Source: an uncultured Pseudomonadota bacterium (lineage in GTDB: Bacteria; Myxococcota_A; UBA796; GCA-2862545). Taken from it: 64,000 nucleotides of DNA. A program made the translations under genes and the position numbers. Shown here in pieces: positions 16,735 through 28,135 of the stretch (position 1 is its first letter; the number at the start of each line of letters is the position of its first letter). The DNA lies in NCBI GenBank assembly GCA_903861005.1, contig CAIOSP010000068.1, positions 80,693 to 144,692 of the forward strand, given 5' to 3'. The notes under the pieces are model-generated. The model ran no database searches and was not told where the DNA came from. It was given only the letters and a program-made list of their open reading frames with translations.

Positions 16735-18681
16735 ATGCTCCGGTCGTGGTTGGGTGTCGTCGCGGCGATGTTTGTGTTCCTCCTGTGGTCCGAGCCCGCG
16801 CACGCGCAGGGCTTTGATCCGCTGGGCGCAGCACAGCAGGCCGCTGAGACCAAGCCCTCCGCCGACGAGGCCGCCGCGCAGGAGCGCTTGGCGCGCCTGC
16901 AAGCCAAGATGGGCAAGGACAAGGCCTCGCGCGTGATCGTGCTGCCGTGGCCCGACACCCGCACCAACTTCAACGACACCGGCCTGCAGACGATCGTGCG
17001 CGGTCGCATTGGCCGCGCGGGCGCCAAGTTCTACCCGGAGATCGACCTGTACCAGGAGGGCCGCCGTCGCCGGACGGAGAATGGCCGCCCGGTCAACCCG
17101 ATGGACCAGCCGGGCTCCGTGCCGGACGCGCTGCTCGACGACGTGCGCGAGAAGATCGCCGACGCGCGCCGCAAGCTCGGCAAGTCCAACGCCAACGCGG
17201 CCATCGCCGGTCAGCTGCTGCCGCTGGTCGACGTGGTCTGGTTCAACGATCGCGTCGAGACCCGTCAGGTGCTCTTCGACCTTTACGTGACGATCGGCCA
17301 AGCCACCTTCAACGCGCGCGATCAGACGCCGCCCTACTTCCAGATGGTGGGCAGCGAGCAGAACAACTACTTCCTGTACGAAGCCGCCGCGATGATCTGG
17401 GAAGAGCAGCAGGCTGGTGTGCAGATCGTCACCAACCGCAAGCCGGGCGGCGACGTCGGCGCCTACATCAACGACATCGTCCAGCTGATCAACGACGGCA
17501 TCCACGCGCCCATCCCGCTCGCGTTCAATGACCGCGGCGTGTTCGACGCCAAGAAGTTCACCACCCAGTACAAGGTGATCGTGAACGGCCTGGAGCGCAT
17601 CGTCGACGAGGACGGCCTGGTTATGGCGCCCCGCGGCCGCGTCGACCTGTCGCTGGAGCGGTCGGATGGCTTCTCGATGTCTGAGCGCACCGACATCCTG
17701 GGCTTGGACGAGAAGCTGTACTTCCCGATGGAGGTCGCCCGCAGCAAGCTCGGGTACGACCTGCTCAACCAGCTGATGTCCAACCCCGAGGAGTGCGCGC
17801 CCGAGCTTCGCGACGACACGACCGGCGCCGTGGCGGCCTACGCGGCCCTCCACCCCGGCGACGAGGTCTACTTGGTGATCCCCAAGGGCGGCAGCGCCCG
17901 GGACTCCTACATCTGGCGCTGGGACGTCGACAGCGGCACGCTCCAGTTCCTGATCGACGCCAACCGCGGCTTCCCCATCCGCTTCTCCGCGCTCGTCACC
18001 ACGGGCATCGAGTTCGGCGGCCTCTCGCTGAACAAGAGCGCGGCCAGCCGCGCCACCAACATCGGCACCACCGGGCCCCGCCTGTCGCTGCGTCCGGAGG
18101 ACGTGCTGTCGGCCTCGCCGGTGGGCATCCCCATCGACGTGCAGCTGCGCGGCCAGTTCTCGCGCCTGATGTTCGGGTTCGGCATGACCTTCGCCAAGAA
18201 CATCGCGAGCGACTCCGGCGGGCAGTGGACCGACCGCTTCCCGGCCAAGGGCGGCACGGTGATCGTCCCCACGGACACCCTCACGGAGGACACCTTCGCC
18301 GACATCGACGGCAACGCCTTCAAGGTCTCGCTCAAGCAGCTCGACTTCTCCCGCACCATCTACGGCCTGCTCGGCGTGGTCATCCTCAAGGACGCCACCG
18401 CGGGCATCGGGCCGCGCGCCTACGTGAAGTTCGGCGGGTCCAACGCCCCGCACGCCCTGGAGGCCAGCGGGCACCTGGGCATGACCAGCGACGCCACGTT
18501 CGGGAAGAAGAAGTTCAAGGGCCGCGTCGCGCCGCTGCTAGACCTCGACCTGTTCGCGGGCGCGTTGATCCCCTACGGCGACACCCTGTTCCGCGAGTCG
18601 GTGAAGAACGACAAGGACAAGTTCCCCGCCATCGTGTCGCCGACCTTCGGCCTGACGCTCGGCGTGGGCACCACCTTCTAG
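16735..18681 (+). CDS. Large secreted protein, possible outer-membrane barrel
   Basis: 648 residues. ATG with GGAGG 5 bases upstream; signal peptide ending AHAQ. Residues 25-250 are mixed alpha/beta with a conserved-looking RVIVLPWPDTRTNFNDTGLQ. Residues about 470-648 alternate in the manner of beta strands and end LGVGTTF, with a terminal Phe typical of outer-membrane barrels. Function unknown. It follows the vWA operon by 41 bp and is followed by a terminator-like hairpin, so it may be the last gene of that transcription unit. Confidence 0.75.
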   Translation: MLRSWLGVVAAMFVFLLWSEPAHAQGFDPLGAAQQAAETKPSADEAAAQERLARLQAKMGKDKASRVIVLPWPDTRTNFNDTGLQTIVRGRIGRAGAKFYPEIDLYQEGRRRRTENGRPVNPMDQPGSVPDALLDDVREKIADARRKLGKSNANAAIAGQLLPLVDVVWFNDRVETRQVLFDLYVTIGQATFNARDQTPPYFQMVGSEQNNYFLYEAAAMIWEEQQAGVQIVTNRKPGGDVGAYINDIVQLINDGIHAPIPLAFNDRGVFDAKKFTTQYKVIVNGLERIVDEDGLVMAPRGRVDLSLERSDGFSMSERTDILGLDEKLYFPMEVARSKLGYDLLNQLMSNPEECAPELRDDTTGAVAAYAALHPGDEVYLVIPKGGSARDSYIWRWDVDSGTLQFLIDANRGFPIRFSALVTTGIEFGGLSLNKSAASRATNIGTTGPRLSLRPEDVLSASPVGIPIDVQLRGQFSRLMFGFGMTFAKNIASDSGGQWTDRFPAKGGTVIVPTDTLTEDTFADIDGNAFKVSLKQLDFSRTIYGLLGVVILKDATAGIGPRAYVKFGGSNAPHALEASGHLGMTSDATFGKKKFKGRVAPLLDLDLFAGALIPYGDTLFRESVKNDKDKFPAIVSPTFGLTLGVGTTF

Positions 18682-18712
18682 GCGGCGCTGGACACGCCGC
18701 CGCGCCGGTTTT
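18681..18712 (+). terminator. Terminator-like hairpin
   Basis: Perfect 7-bp stem (ggcggcg / cgccgcc, 7-base loop) starting at the last base of the stop codon. TTTT follows 7 bases after the stem. Confidence 0.5.
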
Positions 18713-18739
18713 ACGGATGCAGCCAGCTCCTGGGGTCTG

Positions 18740-20203
18740 ATGATGCGAACCGCGTCAATGCTAGCGTTCCTCCTTCTGCCTTCGCTCGCCTGGGCGGAGC
18801 CGATCACGGTCTGGCTCCAGAACACCGCGCCGGAAGAGAAGCAGGTGACGCGCGCCGACAAGGAGACGGGTGGCACGCTGCACCTGTGGGCCCTGGATCT
18901 GGCGTTCCCGCCTGAGCCCGAGACCGCCGCGGACGGCGCCCAACTCGAGGCCGTCGCCGGCGCGGTCGAGGCCGGCAAGACCCGCTGGGACCAGTTCGAG
19001 GTCGAGGTGCCGATCGCCAAGGTGATCGACGACGAGACCAAGAAGCTGACCCTGCTGCGCTCCAAGCGCGACCGCGAGGACCTCGTCCGCGCGCTGATGT
19101 TCGAGGGCGCGTCCATTGCCCGCGCCACCAGCGCCAGCTCCTTTGGAACGGACGCGAACATCGCGCCGTACCGGGCCACGTACGGCGCCGCCTCCATGCC
19201 GCGCGCCTGGCTCGACGCCTACGCCCTGATGAGCACCACGCCCCAGCGCGGCGACCTGTTCGACGGCACCGCCTGGAACGACTGGCAGCACTTCGCGTCC
19301 GCCCTGAGCGGCCTCGCGGCGGGCTCCATCACCACCGACGCGGATGTCGGTGATGTGTACCTGGACGGCGAGCTGGTCCAGCCGGGCAAGCACGACGTCC
19401 GCCCCGGTCGTCACTACGTGCACGTGGTCCGCGCGGGCGCGGTCGCCGGTCGCGCCGTCGTCGACGTCGAGCCGGGCAAGGCCTACGACATGCCGCGCCG
19501 CGTCAGCCCCGCGGACCTGGCCGCCACCATCACCGCGGTCCAGGCCGGCAAGCGCTCGGACCTTCCCGCCAGCGTGACGGGCGCGCTCGAAGAGCTGATC
19601 CGCATCCACGACGGCGCCGCCTACCTGGCCGTGTCCGTGGGCAACGACCTGTCGGTGCTGCCGATCGACGCCAAGCTCATCCTCAACGACGACAAGCTGT
19701 TCACCGCGCTCGTCACGGCGGACCTGGGCGGCGGCATCGCCATCAGCAAGGGCTTCGACCAGAACGAGGACGGCTCGGCGCAGATCGCGCCTTCTGCCTC
19801 CGGCGGCGTCGGCGTCGAGCTGGGCATCTCGTACTTCGCCCTGGCCCTGGGCCTGGACGGCGTGATCACGCCCGGCCACACGCTGCCCTTCGCCTCCGAC
19901 AAGTCGGGCAACGACAACAGCGTCTCCAGCTACCTGCACCCCTGGCTGGGCGTGGGCGCGTACGCGCTGCGCCCCACCAAGGCCAACCCCACCCTCGCCA
20001 TCCTGGCCGGAGTGTCCTACCTGATGCCCGACAACCTCGGCGTCGGCGGGCGCATCGCCGTCGGTGTGCCGATCGACGACGGCCACAACTGGGTCCGCGT
20101 GCTGCTCGGCGGGTCCTACGGCGTCGCGCAGCTGCGTGACGGCGCCCAGCCCATGGTCGACGCGTATCTGCGGGTCGGCTTCGCGGGTCGAATCGATCAG
20201 TAG
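18740..20203 (+). CDS. Secreted protein with PEGA-like segment and barrel-like C-terminus
   Basis: 487 residues. Signal peptide ending LAWA-E. Residues about 205-255 (VGDVYLDGELVQPGKHDVRPGRHYVHVV) are like a PEGA repeat, a surface-linked beta module. Residues 300-487 alternate polar and hydrophobic residues and include YFALALGLDG and WVRVLLGGSYG, consistent with a small outer-membrane barrel. Two adjacent ATGs (18740, 18743) are possible starts. Function unknown. Neighbouring secreted genes on the same strand are separated by hairpins. Confidence 0.72.
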   Translation: MMRTASMLAFLLLPSLAWAEPITVWLQNTAPEEKQVTRADKETGGTLHLWALDLAFPPEPETAADGAQLEAVAGAVEAGKTRWDQFEVEVPIAKVIDDETKKLTLLRSKRDREDLVRALMFEGASIARATSASSFGTDANIAPYRATYGAASMPRAWLDAYALMSTTPQRGDLFDGTAWNDWQHFASALSGLAAGSITTDADVGDVYLDGELVQPGKHDVRPGRHYVHVVRAGAVAGRAVVDVEPGKAYDMPRRVSPADLAATITAVQAGKRSDLPASVTGALEELIRIHDGAAYLAVSVGNDLSVLPIDAKLILNDDKLFTALVTADLGGGIAISKGFDQNEDGSAQIAPSASGGVGVELGISYFALALGLDGVITPGHTLPFASDKSGNDNSVSSYLHPWLGVGAYALRPTKANPTLAILAGVSYLMPDNLGVGGRIAVGVPIDDGHNWVRVLLGGSYGVAQLRDGAQPMVDAYLRVGFAGRIDQ

Positions 20204-20207
20204 TCGT

Positions 20208-20237
20208 GGGAAGGGGCGCCGCGCCCCGCGCGTTCCC
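20208..20237 (+). terminator. Two-part hairpin after the PEGA-like gene
   Basis: Outer arms GGGAA / TTCCC enclose a perfect GGGGCG-ccg-CGCCCC stem. No T tract. Confidence 0.4.
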
Positions 20238-20267
20238 TCTCGTCGCGCACCGCCCTGGAGCCAAGCC

Positions 20268-21203
20268 ATGTCCCGCCTCGCCCTGCTGACGACCGCCTTC
20301 CTTGGCCTTCTCCCGCTGGGCGCCGCGCAGGCCTCTGAGGGCATGACTTGGAAGTGGGAGCCGGGCGTCGTCCGTCGGTACATGCTGCGCGCTGAGGTCA
20401 AGTCGCCCTACGTGTTCGACTTCAACCAGGAGCGGAACGTCGACGGCAAGATCTCGTCGTTCACCCTGGCCATGCTGGTCGACTGCACGCTCAACGAGGC
20501 GGTGGGCCGCAATGCCAGCGAGGTCCGCTGCACGGTCGACAAGACCTCGCTCGCCGTGGCGCCGGTGCGCTTCAGCGCGGGGACGCTGAGCCCCGTGATC
20601 GACGAGTGGGTGAAGAAGTTCGACGCGGCGTGGATCGACATGACGCTCGGCGCCTCGGGTCGCATCCGCAACATCGACCTGGAGGGCGTCGACAAGAGCA
20701 ACGAGCGCACCCAGCAGATCTGGATGCTGATGCGCGAGATGACGCTCCGCGCCTTCGCGCCCTTCGACTTTGTGCTGCCCAAGGACGGCGTGGTGGCGGA
20801 CGGCGCCCAGTGGGTTCAGCCCGGCGCCAGGGCCTTCGAGCTGCCGGGCATGGGCCAGGGCACGCTGGGCGGCACGTCGGTCACGCACACCTGGCTGGCC
20901 GATCAGGGCGGGCTGGTGACCTGGGGCATCTCAGGCGCGGGCACGGTGGCGCCGCCCACCGCGGCGAACGGGTCGCTCCGCGACACCTTCCAGATCAAGC
21001 TCGACGGCAGCGGGGTGTTCGACACCAAGCAGGGCGCCGTGGTCCAGGCCATGTACGAGGCGGTCGGCACGCCGACGGCGGGGTCGGTCTCGGCCGACGC
21101 GGGCCGCGGGCTCGCCTATGTGCAGTCCGTGATCCTGCAGTACATCGCGCCCGGCACGCAGGACCCGTCGCTGGGCACCAGCCAGGAGCTGTCGGTCCGC
21201 TAG
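20268..21203 (+). CDS. Secreted protein of unknown function
   Basis: 311 residues from the ATG at 20268 (GGAG 8 bases upstream). Signal peptide ending AQA-SEG. The mature part is beta-rich with a Cys pair (LVDCTLNEA, VRCTVDK) likely to form a disulphide, and a segment FDVL-like before VADGAQWVQPGARAFELPG. The layout suggests a lipid- or ligand-binding periplasmic protein, but I recognise no family. It stands between two hairpin-separated secreted genes. Confidence 0.7.
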   Translation: MSRLALLTTAFLGLLPLGAAQASEGMTWKWEPGVVRRYMLRAEVKSPYVFDFNQERNVDGKISSFTLAMLVDCTLNEAVGRNASEVRCTVDKTSLAVAPVRFSAGTLSPVIDEWVKKFDAAWIDMTLGASGRIRNIDLEGVDKSNERTQQIWMLMREMTLRAFAPFDFVLPKDGVVADGAQWVQPGARAFELPGMGQGTLGGTSVTHTWLADQGGLVTWGISGAGTVAPPTAANGSLRDTFQIKLDGSGVFDTKQGAVVQAMYEAVGTPTAGSVSADAGRGLAYVQSVILQYIAPGTQDPSLGTSQELSVR

Positions 21204-21296
21204 ACGCCACGTCGTGCGGACCTGACGATGTCCCGACGCGATCCGCGGGGGACTGAGCTAGACTGTGCGCTCCCGTAGGGGAGCTGGAGGTCGCCG

Positions 21297-23243
21297 ATGC
21301 GCGCCGTGGTCCTTCTCGTGCTGTTGGCGGGTTGCCAGGACTTCTTCGTGTCGAGCAAGCCGCCCGGCGCCACGGACGACGTGGACGACACCGACGTCGC
21401 GTTTGGCCTGTGCAGCTTCGACCTGAAGCCGCACGGCACGGACACCCTGGACTCCTGCGGCAACTACGAGCTCGGAGGCTTCACGCCCTGGGTCGAGTGG
21501 AACGGCGCGCCAGGCAAGTCGGCGCTCTCGCTCCCCGTGGTCGCCGACATCGACCAGGACGGGCTCCCGGAGATCCTCGTCAACGTCCTCCCGACGCCGC
21601 TTGGCTTCCCCGAGGGTGAGCTGTGGGCCTTCCATGGGGACGGCAACGGGATCCTGTGGAAGATCGCCGACGCCAAACTCGCGATGGGCGCGTCGCCTGC
21701 CGTCGCGGACCTCGACGGAGACGGGCTCCCCGAGGTGCTCGCGGTCCGCAACCGGGGGACCCAGTTCCCGCTCGCGCCCGTGGCCCAGTCCAAGTACACG
21801 GTCGTGGCGTGGGACTGGACCGGCAAGGAGCTGTGGGAGTCCGAAATCTTCCATCGCGACGTGTTCGACTACGCGGGCTCGCCCGCCGTGTCGGACATGG
21901 ACCATGACGGCCGCCCGGAGATCGTGGTCGGTCGGGCGATCCTCAATTGGGACGGCACCACGCGCGGCGTCGGGCAGTTTGGGCGTGGGTCGTGGGGCAC
22001 CACCGGCTCCATCGGCGAGGGCTCGCAGTCGGCGGTCGCGGACCTGGATCTCGACGGCATTGAGGAGGTCGTGGTCGGCGACGCGCTCTACACGCCGGAC
22101 GGCGCCACCAAGTGGCACAACGCCAGCCGTGGTGACGGCATGATCGCCATCGCCAACCTCGACGACGATCCGGAAGGGGAGTGGTTGTCGGTGAAGAGCG
22201 GATCGCTGCGCGCGACGGACACCGACGGGTCGATGCTTTGGGGCCCGATGAAGCTGTGGTGCGACGTGTACGGCTGCGCCGAGGACGATCAGGGCTCCCC
22301 GATCACGCCGCCGCCGCACACCGTGGAAGCGAACATCCTGTCGGTGCCCGCGGTCGGCGACATCGACAACGACGGCTACCCGGAGATCATCGTCGCGGGT
22401 GGGAGCCAGATCGTCGCCTTCAACCACGATGGATCGATCCTCTGGCGCAACGAGGACGTCCAGGATCTGAGCGGCGCCACCGGCGCGTCGATCTTCGACT
22501 TCGACATGGATGGCCACAAGGAGGTCGTCTACATCGATGAGACCAGCGTCCACGGCTACGACGGCGCGACGGGCAACGAGGTCTTCCGCTCCGACGAGCA
22601 CGGCTCGAACACGCTCTTCGACTACCCGGTGATCGCCGACGTCGACGGCGACGGCTCCGCGGAGATCGTCGTGACCCACGCGTTCTTCGGCAAGGCGTTC
22701 ACGGTCTACGGCGCGGGCGACGGCAACTGGGCGCCCACCCGCCAGGTGTGGAACCAGCACGCCTACAGCATCAACAACATCAACGACGACATGAGCGTCC
22801 CCACCACGCCGGTCCAGAACTTCACGACCTACAACTCCTGGCACGAGGCCGACGCGCTCGCGCTGGAGACCACCAACAAGGTCGACCTGCAGGTGGAGGC
22901 CGCCAGCCCGTGCGAGGCCGCGTGTGGCGCGGGCTTCCTCTACGTCGCCGCCCAGCCGATCAACCGCTCGATCGACCGCGTCGCGGACGCGGGCTTCAAG
23001 CTCACGCTCTACGCCAAGATCGGCGGCGCCTGGCAGGCGGTGGAGACCAAGGAGACCACGGTCGCCACCGACGCCGGCACCTACGGCGAGCAGGTCGAGT
23101 TCGCGGTCCCCGTGGACATCGCCCAGCAGGCCAGCGCGCTCAAGGTGGTCGCCGACGACGGCGGCACCGGGCACGGCAAGCTGCCGGAGTGCGTCGAGAA
23201 CGACAACAGCGTGGAGATCCGCGGGCCGTTCTGCGCGCCGTGA
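21297..23243 (+). CDS. FG-GAP/VCBS-repeat lipoprotein with CARDB-like end
   Basis: 648 residues. Lipobox LLAGC; GGAGG 6 bases before the ATG. After a DDVDDTD linker, residues about 80-490 contain at least six repeats of the form VADIDQDGLPEI, VADLDGDGLPEV, VSDMDHDGRPEI, VGDIDNDGYPEI and VADVDGDGSAEI, each a calcium-binding loop of a beta-propeller. RQVWNQHAYSINNINDD, a block seen in such propeller proteins, follows. Residues 525-640 look like a CARDB-type adhesion domain with a Cys pair (CEAACGAG). Probably a surface-exposed adhesin or binding protein. Confidence 0.88.
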   Translation: MRAVVLLVLLAGCQDFFVSSKPPGATDDVDDTDVAFGLCSFDLKPHGTDTLDSCGNYELGGFTPWVEWNGAPGKSALSLPVVADIDQDGLPEILVNVLPTPLGFPEGELWAFHGDGNGILWKIADAKLAMGASPAVADLDGDGLPEVLAVRNRGTQFPLAPVAQSKYTVVAWDWTGKELWESEIFHRDVFDYAGSPAVSDMDHDGRPEIVVGRAILNWDGTTRGVGQFGRGSWGTTGSIGEGSQSAVADLDLDGIEEVVVGDALYTPDGATKWHNASRGDGMIAIANLDDDPEGEWLSVKSGSLRATDTDGSMLWGPMKLWCDVYGCAEDDQGSPITPPPHTVEANILSVPAVGDIDNDGYPEIIVAGGSQIVAFNHDGSILWRNEDVQDLSGATGASIFDFDMDGHKEVVYIDETSVHGYDGATGNEVFRSDEHGSNTLFDYPVIADVDGDGSAEIVVTHAFFGKAFTVYGAGDGNWAPTRQVWNQHAYSINNINDDMSVPTTPVQNFTTYNSWHEADALALETTNKVDLQVEAASPCEAACGAGFLYVAAQPINRSIDRVADAGFKLTLYAKIGGAWQAVETKETTVATDAGTYGEQVEFAVPVDIAQQASALKVVADDGGTGHGKLPECVENDNSVEIRGPFCAP

Positions 23244-23689
23244 CGCCCGCGGTTCGCACCACCAGGTGCGGGTGGGTGAGCCGCGACGACGGGGCGACCA
23301 CCGCCTCGTGCTCGTCGACCCGGCCCTTGGCCCGTGCTTCGATCCGCGCGCGCACGGAGGGCGCGGCCGGGTCGAAGGCCCCCATGCGCTGCACGGCGCC
23401 GATCTGCAGCCCTAGCGACGTCTGGTAGGCCTTGTAGACCAGCGCCGAGCGGCAGATCCGGTCGTCGGTCCACTGGAAGAGCGCGTCGTCGCGGCGGCCC
23501 AGCCCGCGGGTCGCCGCCGCCTGGAGCTTGTATGCGCCGCCGTCGGCGAGCGGGACGGTGTCGGCCAGCCGCATCCGCACCACGTCGAACCCGGCGCCGC
23601 TCGTGGACTGGGCCGGGCGCGGCGCCGGGCGCGGGGGCGGCGGCGCAGCCGGTCAGGGCGAGGAGCAGGGCGGCGCGGACGCGGCGCGT
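23140..23689 (-). pseudogene. Decayed lipoprotein gene (start-codon change plus frameshift)
   Basis: On the minus strand GAGGA is followed after 7 bases by ACG (23689) and then RRVRAALLLALTGC, an excellent lipoprotein signal with the start codon changed from ATG to ACG. After the Ala/Pro linker the signal runs into a poor frame. A protein-like frame with RLADTVPLADGGAYKLQAAA, FQWTDDRICRSALVYKAYQ and LGLQIGAVQRMGAF continues one frame over from about 23620. That frame runs past the convergent FG-GAP gene stop into it without its own stop until 23140. Two lesions suggest decay; assembly error in the GC-rich run at 23620-23645 is the alternative. Nothing else is seen between 23690 and 23852. Confidence 0.5.
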
Positions 23690-23852
23690 GCGGTCGTCCT
23701 CGTGACGAGGGATCCGTCGCGCGCGTGGGACTCGGGCGGATGTCGCCGGTCGTCCGCAGCGCGTCCGTGCCGGTCCGTCGCCCAAACGAAGAGGGCGCCG
23801 AGCTTCCGCCCGACGCCCCTCCACCCGCTCACGCGGGCACGCTACCGAACGA

Positions 23853-25112
<1,260 letters not shown>

Positions 25113-25114
25113 GG

Positions 25115-26719
<1,605 letters not shown>

Positions 26720-26830
26720 CGCGCCTCCAGCGCCCCGTGGGGCACCCGTAGGGGGCCGCCCGCTTATGAAGCCGGACCCCGATCGGCAAACGAAAAGTGA
26801 ACGGCGATTCAGTGGGCGTTCGCAGCGGAC

Positions 26831-27415
26831 TCAGGACGGGTCGGGGAGGCGGGCCCAACGTACCATTTGGTCAGTCTTCGCCCACGGCCCCACCTCGATG
26901 TGATCGAGGTCCTCGAAGCGCACCATGATCGTCTCGGGGGGCAGGTCCGCGTGCGCGGGATCCACCGTCTTGATCGACAGCAGATCCGCGCCGGTCGGGT
27001 CGGTCAGGGCGGCGTCCAGCGTCCAGTCGCGCTTGAAGGTTCCGTCCACGCCCACCACCGACACGGTGGCCGCGTCGATCACCATGCGCCGTTCGGCGCG
27101 CTCCTTGGAAAACTTCTCCAACGCGACCCGGTCGGGGTCGGAGGCGGGCCGGGCGTGGACCTCGGCTGCCCAGGCAAGCCAGGCCAGGTCGGCCTCGGAC
27201 CACTGCGCGTCGGTGGGCACGGGGCCACCGCCCAGCACCTCGTCGAGCGCGTTGAAGCGGACCTCCTCCAGCACCTTGGGGGCCAACTTCCAGGTGCCCA
27301 GCAGCAGGCCGGTCGCGTCCATCATCTCACGCGGCGGGCCGACCGGTTTGGGCGGCTGGTCCCAGTCGCAGCCGACGCCAAAGGCAAGGGTGAGGGCGAA
27401 GACGGACAGCCGCAT
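26831..27415 (-). CDS. Small lipoprotein of unknown function
   Basis: 194 residues. Type II signal peptide (MRLSVFALTLAFGVGC). The mature protein starts DWDQPPKPVGPP and contains an alpha/beta domain with TGLLLGTWKLAPKVLEEV and a C-terminal VRFEDLDHIEVGPW. The TGTWKL-like start and later beta strands recall lipocalin-like 'DUF' lipoproteins, but this is only a resemblance. It faces the aceBA promoter region and is divergent from the lipoprotein at 27551. Confidence 0.65.
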   Translation of the reverse strand: MRLSVFALTLAFGVGCDWDQPPKPVGPPREMMDATGLLLGTWKLAPKVLEEVRFNALDEVLGGGPVPTDAQWSEADLAWLAWAAEVHARPASDPDRVALEKFSKERAERRMVIDAATVSVVGVDGTFKRDWTLDAALTDPTGADLLSIKTVDPAHADLPPETIMVRFEDLDHIEVGPWAKTDQMVRWARLPDPS

Positions 27416-27550
27416 CGGGGCTCCGGGTGGCTGGTGGAGCAGCGCTCTAACGCGCCGGTCGGCGTGGCTCCGGTGGAACGCGCCGAACGGTGGTGGAACA
27501 TGGCCCTGTCAATTGGAGGATGCGCTACACTGGACCAAGCTGGAGACCTG

Positions 27551-28084
27551 ATGCGACCGATCCTAACCATCGCGGCCTGCGCCCTGCTCGCCGCCTGTGA
27601 TGCCCAAGCACCCGACGCCGCCGATCAGGCCGCCGCCGCCGCCATGGCCGACGCCCTTCGCGCCGCGCCGGGCTGGATCACCGGCGGCTGCGGCGACGTC
27701 CTGCTGTTCGGACGCAACGCCAACGACACCCGCGCGTTCTTCGTGAACCTGCCTGACATGGCCACCGACTCGCACAACCTGGGTCGGATCCGCCACACCT
27801 ACACGCTGCCGTCGCCGGACGTCGGCATCAGCGCCGAGGACGGCCTGCGCCTGACGTCGACCACCTGCGTGGGCATGCGCCCGCCGCAGAACCCGCGCGT
27901 CACCCGCTCCTGGGAGGCGGTGTCGGGCACCCTGACGGTGGACGTGGTTCCCACCGGCTCGTCGCCGTCGGCCACGGCCACGGTCACCGCGCGCAACGTG
28001 GTGTTCTCGGACGGCGCAGGCCTGACGTTCACCGCCACGTCGCTGCGCGTGCCGGTCACGTCGGTCGGGTTCTACCCGCCCTAG
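27551..28084 (+). CDS. Small lipoprotein of unknown function
   Basis: 177 residues from the ATG at 27551 (GGAGA 6 bases upstream). Lipobox LLAAC. An Ala/Asp-rich helix (DAADQAAAAAMADAL) follows the acylated Cys, then a beta domain with two Cys (GGCGDVLL, STTCVGM). An Ig-like or hexameric lectin-like fold is possible. It lies 51 bp ahead of the DUF2330 gene on the same strand. Confidence 0.65.
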   Translation: MRPILTIAACALLAACDAQAPDAADQAAAAAMADALRAAPGWITGGCGDVLLFGRNANDTRAFFVNLPDMATDSHNLGRIRHTYTLPSPDVGISAEDGLRLTSTTCVGMRPPQNPRVTRSWEAVSGTLTVDVVPTGSSPSATATVTARNVVFSDGAGLTFTATSLRVPVTSVGFYPP

Positions 28085-28135
28085 TGCGCCGCGCTGGCAC
28101 GCCGTTCGCTTGACCTGACGCTTGAGAGGTGTGGA

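Noticed and set aside
23081..23824. A 247-codon minus-strand gene as one intact frame
   Set aside because: Only its lipoprotein signal part is protein-like; the rest is Arg/Ala/Gly shadow sequence, better explained by the frameshifted gene described above.
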